Source: an uncultured Muribaculaceae bacterium
GTDB lineage: Bacteria > Bacteroidota > Bacteroidia > Bacteroidales > Muribaculaceae
DNA: 7,093 bases
NCBI GenBank assembly: GCA_910578305.1
Contig: CAJTQH010000073.1
Coordinates: 2,707-9,799, forward strand
Reading direction: 5' to 3'
A program made the position numbers and the translations under genes. The notes below the pieces were generated by a model. The model saw only the letters and a list, made by a program, of their open reading frames with translations, was not told the origin of the DNA and made no database searches. Below, piece by piece: positions 1-6,671 of the stretch (the first letter of the stretch is position 1; each line of letters begins with the position of its first letter).

Positions 1-492
1 AAGCGGTTCATGTACGAAGAGTCTATGCGCACTCCCCTTGTCATGATGCTCCCCAAAAACTTCAACGCTAAGGGTGATATTGACTATATGGTACAGAATA
101 TAGACTATGCACCCACATTCCTCGATATTGCCGGAGTGCAAGTACCCGACGACATGCAGGGAGTGTCGATGCTGCCGCTACTAAAAGGTGAAAAGCCCGC
201 ACAATGGCGCGATGCCCTCTACTATCATTTTCACGAATATCCTGCCGAACACGCCGTAAAACGCCACTATGGCATACGTGACAGCCGATATAAACTCATC
301 CACTTCTACAACGACATTGACCAGTGGGAGCTATATGACCTGCAAGAAGATCCATCGGAGATGCACAACATATACGGACAGCCCGGCACCGAAGAAATCA
401 CAGCCACAATGATGGAAAAACTGCGTAAAGCACAGATGCAATACGACGATCCCGTACGATTCGAATGTCCGCTGCCCGAAGTAAAACGATAA
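1..492 (+). CDS. Sulfatase, family S1 (C-terminal part, 5' end outside window)
   Basis: This is the last 163 codons of a formylglycine-dependent sulfatase. The frame is open from base 1, so the ATG at 10 is internal. The first visible residues, KRFMYEESMRTPL, form the conserved block in which Glu and Arg lie near the active site of family S1 sulfatases. Next come DIDYMVQNIDYAPTFLDIAG, then GVSMLPLLKG, and the C-terminal subdomain motif YGIRDSRYKLIHFYN...WELYDLQEDPSE, all typical of arylsulfatase, iduronate-sulfatase or GlcNAc-6-sulfatase-like enzymes. The C/S-x-P-x-R formylglycine motif and the signal peptide would lie upstream and cannot be checked. Known family members hydrolyse sulfate esters on glycans, and in gut Bacteroidales they are usually periplasmic or surface-exposed. 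The sequence resembles the S1_11 (GlcNAc-6-O-sulfatase) type, but that subfamily call is from memory of motifs. The stop lies 14 bp before the fucosidase start, so the two genes are probably cotranscribed. Confidence 0.92.
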   Translation, partial: KRFMYEESMRTPLVMMLPKNFNAKGDIDYMVQNIDYAPTFLDIAGVQVPDDMQGVSMLPLLKGEKPAQWRDALYYHFHEYPAEHAVKRHYGIRDSRYKLIHFYNDIDQWELYDLQEDPSEMHNIYGQPGTEEITATMMEKLRKAQMQYDDPVRFECPLPEVKR

Positions 493-506
493 TCCCGCCA
501 ACCGAC

Positions 507-2276
507 ATGAAACAAATCAATAACATCTGCATAGGAGCATTAATGACCCTGTCGGCTGTCACCGAAGCCGACGCCCAACGCTATGTCAAAGAACTTACAT
601 TTCCCGAAAGTGCCGACTCGATAACCAAAATAGAAATGGCCGGACAACTTGTCGCCAACTCTCAGCAGAAAGCTTGGCAACAACGCGAACTGACCGCCTT
701 TCTGCATTTCGGCATAAACACCTTTACCGACCGCGAATGGGGCGACGGCAAGGAATCGCCCACGCTCTTCAATCCCGACAATCTCGATACAGACCAGTGG
801 GTGCGAGTATTAAAAGATGCCGGATTTTCAATGGTGATACTCACGGCCAAGCATCACGACGGATTTTGCCTTTGGCCCACAGCCACCACAGGTCACTCGG
901 TAAAAAATTCACCATGGCGCGACGGAAAAGGTGACGTTGTGGCCGATCTTCGCCAATCATGCGACAAATATGGCATGAAACTCGGCCTGTACCTCTCACC
1001 CTGGGACCGAAACGCCGAATGCTACGGCGATTCACCACGCTACAATGACTTGTTTGTGGCACAGCTCACAGAACTGCTCACCAATTACGGTAAGATCGAC
1101 GAGGTGTGGTTTGACGGAGCGTGCGGCGAAGGTCCGAACGGAAAGAAACAGATCTACGACTGGTTACGCTTCCGCGAGACCATGCGACGTCTTCAGCCTG
1201 AAGCAGTACTCGCCATCACAGGCGACGACGTGCGCTGGGTAGGCAACGAAGGCGGACGCGGACGCGAAACAGAATGGAGTGTAACACCTCTCGTACCTTC
1301 GATATTCAGCTATGCCGATTCCATCAACGGGGCTCTCGGCATCAATGCCATGTCGCACGATCTTGGCAGCCGCAGCCTCATAGCCAAAGCAGACAAACTA
1401 TATTGGTGGCCGTCGGAGGTTGATGTCTCGATCCGTCCAGGATGGTTCTGGCATGAAAACGAGCATCCACACTCAGTGAAGCGGCTGGCTGAAATATATC
1501 TCGAATCTGTAGGCCGCAACTCAGTGCTACTCCTCAATGTGCCGCCCGACAACCATGGACGCATAGCCGAGGAAGATGTAACACGCCTACAGGATTTCCA
1601 CAATTGGATACAGACTAATTTCAGAGACAACAAAACAGGGATTTCTGGAACAAAGATCAACACCGTGGTACTCACCGAAGATCTCGACCACGGACAACGA
1701 GTGGAATCGTTTGACGTGATGGGCCTTGTCGAAGGTAACTGGCGAAAACTCACCGCCGGCACCACCATCGGCAAAAAACGCATAATGATGTTCGATCCTG
1801 TGACAGTCGATGATCTGCGTCTCGACATCATCTCATCGCGAGGAAAACATCACGCAGCCATCAAAGAGACTTTCTATGTGGTCATGCCTGACGAGCAGAC
1901 CGAATATCGCTCCGGCTATCCGGCTGTCAGCGAAAAACCGCTTGCGAACAGCGTCATATCAGGCAAAAAGCCATCGTACACTTTCGTTTATGAAAAACCT
2001 CTGACACTGACTGGTTTTGTATACACTCCGAAAGTCGACTCCGAAGCCGGATACATGTACCGCTATTGCGTGTTTGTAAGCAACGACGGCAAAAACTGGA
2101 CCGAAGTGCCGGTAACAGGAGAATTCGGCAACATCGAAGCCAACCCGATTCCACAGCAGGTGATCTTCGACAAATCCGTTTCGGCCGCACACATCAAGAT
2201 TGTCTGTAACGAGCACACAGGCCGGGCATTTAACCCCGCCACAAACGATATCACACTGCTCGCACCAAAACGATAA
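507..2276 (+). CDS. Secreted alpha-L-fucosidase, GH29 (GH29-B-like, alpha-1,3/1,4)
   Basis: A complete 589-residue glycoside hydrolase that should release L-fucose from glycans. The start at 507 is preferred over an in-frame ATG at 465 because it opens directly into a signal peptide (residues 1-24, hydrophobic core ICIGALMTLSAV, likely cut after ADAQ) and does not overlap the sulfatase. The GH29 (beta/alpha)8 catalytic domain spans about residues 45-370. It shows FLHFGINTF (65-73), the substrate-binding motif TAKHHDGFCLW (113-123), and VWFDGACGEG (200-209) with the likely nucleophile Asp203. RWVGNEGG (243-250) offers Glu248 as the likely acid/base; the 45-residue spacing equals Asp172/Glu217 as I recall it for the Bifidobacterium GH29-B enzyme. 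VDVSIRPGWFWH (305-316) and LLLNVPPDNHGR (341-352) also fit GH29. A beta-sandwich follows at about 380-460, then a discoidin/CBM32-like domain at about 465-587 (SNDGKNWTEVPV). GH29-B members prefer branched Lewis-type alpha-1,3/1,4-fucose; that specificity is inferred here. Confidence 0.95.
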   Translation: MKQINNICIGALMTLSAVTEADAQRYVKELTFPESADSITKIEMAGQLVANSQQKAWQQRELTAFLHFGINTFTDREWGDGKESPTLFNPDNLDTDQWVRVLKDAGFSMVILTAKHHDGFCLWPTATTGHSVKNSPWRDGKGDVVADLRQSCDKYGMKLGLYLSPWDRNAECYGDSPRYNDLFVAQLTELLTNYGKIDEVWFDGACGEGPNGKKQIYDWLRFRETMRRLQPEAVLAITGDDVRWVGNEGGRGRETEWSVTPLVPSIFSYADSINGALGINAMSHDLGSRSLIAKADKLYWWPSEVDVSIRPGWFWHENEHPHSVKRLAEIYLESVGRNSVLLLNVPPDNHGRIAEEDVTRLQDFHNWIQTNFRDNKTGISGTKINTVVLTEDLDHGQRVESFDVMGLVEGNWRKLTAGTTIGKKRIMMFDPVTVDDLRLDIISSRGKHHAAIKETFYVVMPDEQTEYRSGYPAVSEKPLANSVISGKKPSYTFVYEKPLTLTGFVYTPKVDSEAGYMYRYCVFVSNDGKNWTEVPVTGEFGNIEANPIPQQVIFDKSVSAAHIKIVCNEHTGRAFNPATNDITLLAPKR

Positions 2277-2293
2277 CCAACCGAGTAACCCGC

Positions 2294-2334
2294 AACAAGG
2301 CGATGAGTCACAACCAAGACGCATCGCCTTGTTT
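2294..2334 (+). terminator. Hairpin terminator after the fucosidase
   Basis: A perfect 12-bp inverted repeat has left arm AACAAGGCGATG at 2294-2305 and right arm CATCGCCTTGTT at 2322-2333. Inside it, after one A/G mismatch, GTC (2307-2309) can pair with GAC (2318-2320), leaving an 8-base loop. It begins 17 bp after the fucosidase stop. The right arm ends in TTGTTT, but no long U-tract follows, so it is a weak match to a textbook intrinsic terminator. It may also act as a 3'-end stabilising hairpin. It separates the carbohydrate genes from the downstream unit. Confidence 0.7.
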
Positions 2335-2390
2335 CATACACACATCACACACCCCATCTTCAATCACAATAAATCAATTATATCAATCAT

Positions 2391-2411
2391 AATCATACAT
2401 TTTATATGATT
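2391..2411. repeat. AT-rich inverted repeat upstream of the promoter
   Basis: A perfect 7-bp inverted repeat (AATCATA at 2391-2397 and TATGATT at 2405-2411) surrounds a 7-base spacer. A run of seven T follows at 2417-2423. It lies about 15 bp upstream of the -7 element at 2426-2433 and overlaps the region where a -33 element would sit. It could be an operator half-site pair or a weak hairpin. In such AT-rich sequence a repeat of this size may also arise by chance. Confidence 0.3.
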
Positions 2412-2425
2412 TATAATTTTTTTCG

Positions 2426-2433
2426 TATTTTTG
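2426..2433 (+). promoter_or_regulatory. Bacteroidota -7 promoter element for the lipoprotein-srfB-srfC unit
   Basis: TATTTTTG matches the primary-sigma -7 consensus of Bacteroidota (TAnnTTTG). It follows an AT-rich tract with a T7 run. No clear TTTG-like -33 element is visible about 19 bp upstream; the sequence there is TTTATATG at 2401-2408. Transcription would be expected to start about 2440, giving a leader of about 125 bases before the ATG at 2565. The leader (2434-2564) is A-rich and shows no strong hairpin or recognised riboswitch. Confidence 0.6.
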
Positions 2434-2564
2434 CAATTGACTACACATAACCTCTCGCTTCTGAACAACTACAGACGAATGAACCTTTATCAATATCAAA
2501 CAAAACCAATGAATAACGGGTCATGCCGAAATACGAACATACAATAATCATTTGAATAAAAACC

Positions 2565-3002
2565 ATGAATACAAAACTTGTTTATCACCTTTTAATAATC
2601 ATGCTTTTAAGCATCAGTTTCTCTTGCAATGAATCGGCAAAGGAAAAACAACAGAGAGAAACCATTGATTCACTCCGATATGAAAACATGCAAGGGCAAA
2701 TGGATTATGAAGACCTTCAGCAGTATCTCACCATTATAGCCGACGGGCTCGACAGCATCTCTATCGAAGAAGGAGAAATATTCATCAATACTCCAGGTGA
2801 AAGTCTGGCTAACAACAAACAACGAATGAAACAGCAACTCGAGCATGTCAGAGAACTGTTAAGCCGACATCGTGACCGGATTGACGAGTTGGAACGACTG
2901 CTTGCCACTCAACAAGGCGACGCCAAAAAGCATCGTGGTAAGTCTTCGTCAGCAACTCGACCAGAAAGATCAGGAACTTGCTCAACTGAAATCAGATCTT
3001 GA
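2565..3002 (+). CDS. N-terminal fragment of the coiled-coil lipoprotein (as read without frameshift)
   Basis: This is the 145-residue product if no frameshift correction occurs. Residues 1-121 are the genuine N-terminus: lipoprotein signal, Cys21 and the first coiled-coil parts. From the A5 run onward the sequence becomes KHRGKSSSATRPERSGTCSTEIRS, which is Ser/Arg-rich, lacks heptads and looks like out-of-frame translation. A secreted, anchored stub without the C-terminal domain would result. Confidence 0.6.
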   Translation: MNTKLVYHLLIIMLLSISFSCNESAKEKQQRETIDSLRYENMQGQMDYEDLQQYLTIIADGLDSISIEEGEIFINTPGESLANNKQRMKQQLEHVRELLSRHRDRIDELERLLATQQGDAKKHRGKSSSATRPERSGTCSTEIRS

Positions 3003-3444
3003 CAACAGCCGCAAAAACATCACAGCACTGCGAAACACTGTGACCCAGATGCAAAATGTGCAGGAAACACAAGAGCAGACAATACAGGATCAGCAAGCCA
3101 CCATACAGGAACAACAGGCCACTATCGACACTCAGGCCGAACAGATGTATAGAGCCTACATAAAAATCGGAACTAAAAATGAACTTAAAAACGAAGGTCT
3201 GCTGTCGGGAGGATTCTTAAAAAAGACCAAAGTCGACTATTCGAAAATTGACCTCAGTACATTCCAGAGCATCGACACACGTACAACCAACTCCATAAGT
3301 CTGCCTAAAAAATACAAAATCATGACTACCGTGCCTAAAAACAGCTACAAAGTGGAAAAAACAGGCAACGGCAACACACTGTACATCCTTAATCCCGAAT
3401 TATTCTGGAGTGTATCAAACTTCCTCATAATCCAAATTGACTAA
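2872..3444 (+). CDS. C-terminal fragment of the coiled-coil lipoprotein
   Basis: This frame is open from a GTG at 2872 and encodes 190 residues, but only the part from about 2929 (171 residues) looks genuine. The first 19 residues (MTGLTSWNDCLPLNKATPK) are the out-of-frame shadow of the upstream coil. There is no signal peptide, so the fragment made alone would stay in the cytoplasm. It carries the second half of the coiled coil, three tandem heptads and the conserved-looking C-terminal domain. It most likely belongs to the same gene as the 2565-3002 fragment. Confidence 0.55.
   Translation: MTGLTSWNDCLPLNKATPKSIVVSLRQQLDQKDQELAQLKSDLDNSRKNITALRNTVTQMQNVQETQEQTIQDQQATIQEQQATIDTQAEQMYRAYIKIGTKNELKNEGLLSGGFLKKTKVDYSKIDLSTFQSIDTRTTNSISLPKKYKIMTTVPKNSYKVEKTGNGNTLYILNPELFWSVSNFLIIQID
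3079..3141 (+). repeat. Three tandem 21-bp units encoding coiled-coil heptads
   Basis: Three in-frame 21-base units encode TIQDQQA, TIQEQQA and TIDTQAE (residues 172-192 of the reconstructed lipoprotein). The first two units are nearly identical at DNA level. The repeat lengthens the coiled coil by whole heptads, and copy number could change by slippage without breaking the frame. Confidence 0.75.
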
Positions 3445-3463
3445 TAAATAAACCACCTATCGC

Positions 3464-6400
3464 ATGGATAAGCATACAGCCAACAGCCTGATTGCAAATA
3501 CAGGGCTTCACTTCAAAACGACAAATATAGAACTAAATCCGGAAGAGCCGTTAGTTCTCGATGGAGGAAAAACACTTAAATATACATTTATCGAGTCTAT
3601 CGATTTCCTCAACGACCGACGCATACGAGTAGATGTGTGCAGTGCAAAAGACGGAGCATTTGTACCGGTCAATTATGCCAAAAGCAACAACTTGCTTGAA
3701 GAGGCACCAAACGGCACAGTGATTTTGGACGACAGCGGTGTGCCGAAACTCAAGAAAGACACCGTGATGGCCATTATTGAGAACTACCAGTCGGGGGCAC
3801 CGGAATTGATGAATGTCAATTCATTGTCATCTTTTAGGATAAAAAACGGACATGAGATCAAATCCGGATTGGAGATGCTTATCGACAAGTGGCTTCCGAT
3901 GCCGATGTATGAGGAAGAGATCAGCGGACAAAGCACAGGATATCCCAACGGTTGGTGTAGAGTGAAGATATCTCCGCTTGGCGAACGTCAGCCCAACGGC
4001 ATGCAACAGTTCCGTCTTGTATGGGCATTCGATACGCGGCTCGCAGAAAACGCTGCCGATGGAATTCTGCGCCCGGCATTTCTTAGCGGAAGCGGTGAAA
4101 AAAAGACATATAGTCTGTGTAACCGTACCGATCTTCTTCTGGGAGGCTTTCTCAACATTCCCGATGGTGAAAACGACGCCCCTATTGGCGATTACCTGGT
4201 ATCATTGTTCGGCATCGATCTCCGTCAGGACATACAATACAAGTATAAGTTCATTGCCTATTACATATATCTGATCAACTATCTTCGCTTGTCGGGAGCT
4301 TCACCCCGCATCACATTATATAATAAAGAAGATCTGAGAATTCCGGTGGATATGTCGGTCGACATAGGCAACAGTCGCACCTGTGCAGTGCTTTTTGAAC
4401 GCGGTGACTTCACCAAAGCGCGCATGCTCAGACTGCGTGACCTTTCAGAACCGTGGCGTGCCTACGAAAATGCCTTTGACATGCGCATAGTGTTTCGTCG
4501 CGCTGACTTCGGCGGCGATCTCACTCAGGCCAAAGACTTGTTCCAATGGCCATCGCTGGTGCGCGTGGGAGAAGAAGCCAAGCACCTGATTTACCGTTCT
4601 CAGGAAGGAAACGGAGAGAGCGAACGCACTACCAATTACTCTTCGCCCAAACGTTATCTATGGGATGACCAGAAATACAAAAAACGCTGGGAACTTATGG
4701 TGGTAAACAACGACCCCACCAACCTTAAAGTCAATCCTCAGATCTTCATCGAAGGATTTACCGACCATTTTGATTCAGACGGAACGTATCTTGACGAGCC
4801 CAAAGAGATCGATCTGTTCTCTCTTGGACAGGAAGACGACCAGTGCCATTACAGCCGACAGTCGTTGATGACATTCGTGATGATAGAAATGATGCAGCAG
4901 GCTATGTGCTATATCAACTCAAGCAAGTTCAGATACATGCACGGTCAGATCGACTGCCAGCGTTATCTACGCAACATCATTATCACATGTCCTACCGCAA
5001 TGCCACTACAGGAACAATTGGCGCTGCGCAAAGCGGCTAAAGACGCCACAAAACTTCTGTGCAAGCTCACACCGTCGCTCCCGGACATGGTGATAATACC
5101 CGATCCTGAAAAACTGCGCCCGACTGACGACATAGAAGAACAGCAGCAGCGCGGTTGGCTCTATGATGAGGCATTTGCAAGTCAGCTTGTATACCTCTAT
5201 GCCGAACTGGCAAAACGTTATAGCGGACGTGTCGACGACTTTTTTGCGTTGAAAGGCCACTTGCGTCAGGATATGGAAGAGATGGGATTCAGCGGCAATG
5301 CCCTCACAATAGGAACAATTGACATTGGTGCCGGCACTACCGACATCATGGTGACCGCCTACGGACAGAAAGGAAAGGGCCGACTCACACCAGTACCGCT
5401 GTACTACGATAGCTTCTACACCGCAGGCGACGACATCTTATATAATATAATACGTGATGTGATACTTGAGGGCAAGGACAACGAACTGCCCAATATAGGC
5501 AGCATCGGAAGTGCCCTGTCAGTACGCATTCAGAGCATGTCGCCCGATGAACTCTTGGAAATTCCGCGTGTTGCTGACACCAAAGCATATCGTGAAACGG
5601 TTGAGGACATACGCAATGCTATGACTCCTGAAGATGCACGTCATCTGAAATTCCATCTCACACAGGAGCTGATGCATCACTTCTTTGCCGACAATTCAGC
5701 CAACCAGAGCGAAAAAGATCGTCAAAGCCGTCTGGACTTCTGCACTCAGGTAAGTCATCCGATATCGCAGTTCATGCTTGAGCTTCTTAAGCAGGATCGT
5801 CCGAGCCGCCTGTATACTTTCGATGAGCTTTTCCAGAAAGAAAAACCGGCAGCATATCTCATGGATCATTTCGCATATCACTTCGGGTTCAGATTTGAAG
5901 AACTCAACTGGCGATACTCTCCTGAGATCGTGGGTAATATAGTACGTGACACCATGGAGCCTATGGTAAAGGCCCTGTCGGTGGTGATGTATGCCCACAA
6001 CTGCGACATCATAGTCCTTTCCGGACGTCCCACTAATCTGGAGCCTCTCACCGAACTATTCCTGAAATACATACCCATCGCTCCGAGCCGTCTCGTACGT
6101 CTAAATCAGTATCGTGTAGGCCGATGGTTCCCTCTGGCAACTGAGGAAGGATACTTCCAGGAAAGCCAGAAAGCAGTAGTAGCAGTAGGTGCCGAAGTAG
6201 GATACATGGCCAGTACCACAGGATTCAACGGTCTGGTACTGGACTTCTCCACTCTGGCCAAACGAATGAAGTCGACGGCAAGATACATCGGATTGTTTGA
6301 CGAAGAACTTCAGGAAGTACGTACGCCGGTGCTGACCCCCGAAAACGGTACAGCTACACTGAAAGGCATATCCGTATTCCCCTGCTACCTTGGATGCAAA

Positions 6401-6655
6401 CAATTCAATGCTCCTAAATATCAGGCCCGTCCGCTATATGCAATCTACAACAACAGCAGCAGCCCGCAACTCAACATCATGCTCCAACGCAATTATTACG
6501 AAGACCGCGAGCTGATAACCATTGAGGATATCACTGATATGGAAGGCGATACAGTAGCCAACAGCCAAGTCAAGCTACAACTTCAGACTATTGCTCACGA
6601 TGGCAATTTCTGGATGGACAAGGGTGCCTTTAAATTGAAAATACAGGAAATCTAA
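3464..6655 (+). CDS. srfB: SrfB-family protein, Hsp70/actin-like ATPase
   Basis: A 1063-residue, apparently cytoplasmic protein with no signal peptide or membrane segment. It carries the three signatures of the Hsp70/actin ATPase fold in order: PHOSPHATE-1 as SVDIGNSRTCAV around Asp300, PHOSPHATE-2 as TIDIGAGTTDIMV around Asp620, and an ADENOSINE-type motif IIVLSGRPTNLEP around Gly854. Length and layout fit the SrfB family (Pfam SrfB, from memory), whose Salmonella member is about 1000 residues. About 290 residues precede the first motif, and the 320-residue gap between the phosphate motifs is far longer than in DnaK, so large insertions exist. Between them lies RNIIITCPTAMPLQEQLALR (about 502-521), likely in the subdomain preceding PHOSPHATE-2. 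The last 180 residues after the adenosine motif contain the RYIGLFDEELQEVRTP region. Family function is unsettled: named as an SsrB-regulated factor in Salmonella, with later work suggesting toxin-like or motility-related roles. It sits 19 bp after the lipoprotein gene and 16 bp before the srfC-like gene, consistent with one transcript. Confidence 0.9.
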   Translation: MDKHTANSLIANTGLHFKTTNIELNPEEPLVLDGGKTLKYTFIESIDFLNDRRIRVDVCSAKDGAFVPVNYAKSNNLLEEAPNGTVILDDSGVPKLKKDTVMAIIENYQSGAPELMNVNSLSSFRIKNGHEIKSGLEMLIDKWLPMPMYEEEISGQSTGYPNGWCRVKISPLGERQPNGMQQFRLVWAFDTRLAENAADGILRPAFLSGSGEKKTYSLCNRTDLLLGGFLNIPDGENDAPIGDYLVSLFGIDLRQDIQYKYKFIAYYIYLINYLRLSGASPRITLYNKEDLRIPVDMSVDIGNSRTCAVLFERGDFTKARMLRLRDLSEPWRAYENAFDMRIVFRRADFGGDLTQAKDLFQWPSLVRVGEEAKHLIYRSQEGNGESERTTNYSSPKRYLWDDQKYKKRWELMVVNNDPTNLKVNPQIFIEGFTDHFDSDGTYLDEPKEIDLFSLGQEDDQCHYSRQSLMTFVMIEMMQQAMCYINSSKFRYMHGQIDCQRYLRNIIITCPTAMPLQEQLALRKAAKDATKLLCKLTPSLPDMVIIPDPEKLRPTDDIEEQQQRGWLYDEAFASQLVYLYAELAKRYSGRVDDFFALKGHLRQDMEEMGFSGNALTIGTIDIGAGTTDIMVTAYGQKGKGRLTPVPLYYDSFYTAGDDILYNIIRDVILEGKDNELPNIGSIGSALSVRIQSMSPDELLEIPRVADTKAYRETVEDIRNAMTPEDARHLKFHLTQELMHHFFADNSANQSEKDRQSRLDFCTQVSHPISQFMLELLKQDRPSRLYTFDELFQKEKPAAYLMDHFAYHFGFRFEELNWRYSPEIVGNIVRDTMEPMVKALSVVMYAHNCDIIVLSGRPTNLEPLTELFLKYIPIAPSRLVRLNQYRVGRWFPLATEEGYFQESQKAVVAVGAEVGYMASTTGFNGLVLDFSTLAKRMKSTARYIGLFDEELQEVRTPVLTPENGTATLKGISVFPCYLGCKQFNAPKYQARPLYAIYNNSSSPQLNIMLQRNYYEDRELITIEDITDMEGDTVANSQVKLQLQTIAHDGNFWMDKGAFKLKIQEI

Positions 6656-6671
6656 AAAAACCGAAAGTGCT

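Larger units (their letters stand above)
2565..3444 (+). pseudogene. Coiled-coil lipoprotein gene split by an apparent +1 frameshift
   Basis: Read through with one base skipped in the A5 run at 2925-2929, this is one 292-residue protein of unknown function. It starts with a type II signal peptide (residues 1-20, hydrophobic LLIIMLLSISFS) and the lipobox-like SFSC with Cys21, so the mature protein should be a lipoprotein facing the periplasm or cell surface. Residues about 25-60 and 82-195 are Gln/Glu/Lys-rich and coiled-coil-like. On either side of the shift, IDELERLLATQQGDAK in one frame continues as SIVVSLRQQLDQKDQELAQL in the other. A compact C-terminal domain follows (about 196-292) with GLLSGGFLKKTK, KKYKIMTTVPKNSYKVE and the ending NPELFWSVSNFLIIQID. 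Similar small coiled-coil lipoproteins with this ending are, from memory, common in Bacteroidales and uncharacterised. It heads the srfB/srfC unit, 19 bp before srfB. As written, the frame-3 product stops at 3002 before the C-terminal domain. Whether this is a sequencing error, a true mutation or recoding cannot be settled here. Confidence 0.75.

Noticed and set aside
465..506. Alternative upstream start for the fucosidase at ATG 465, overlapping the sulfatase end
   Set aside because: It would add 14 residues (MSAARSKTIIPPTD) ahead of the signal peptide and overlap the sulfatase by 28 bases. The ATG at 507 gives a clean signal peptide.
1310..1831. 173-residue minus-strand open frame inside the fucosidase
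   Set aside because: It is antisense to conserved GH29 motifs, has Ser/Arg-rich shadow composition and no recognisable domain.
1959..2341. Overlapping minus-strand open frames across the fucosidase 3' end and terminator
   Set aside because: They have Cys/Val-rich shadow composition, several overlapping frames, no plausible motifs, and they cross the hairpin.
2479..2547. A 22-codon open frame in the leader (MNLYQYQTKPMNNGSC...), possibly a leader peptide
   Set aside because: It is short, has no attenuator-like hairpin after it and no telling residue run. Random occurrence is likely in 125 bases.
2277..2564. Possible small RNA, tRNA, CRISPR array or attachment site in the intergenic region
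   Set aside because: Beyond the hairpin, the small palindrome and the promoter element, I see no tRNA-like fold, no direct repeats and no insertion-sequence ends.
2925..2930. Programmed -1 frameshift at an A_AAA_AAG-type slippery site
   Set aside because: Only five A precede the G, and the shift needed to restore the coil is +1 (or -2), not -1.
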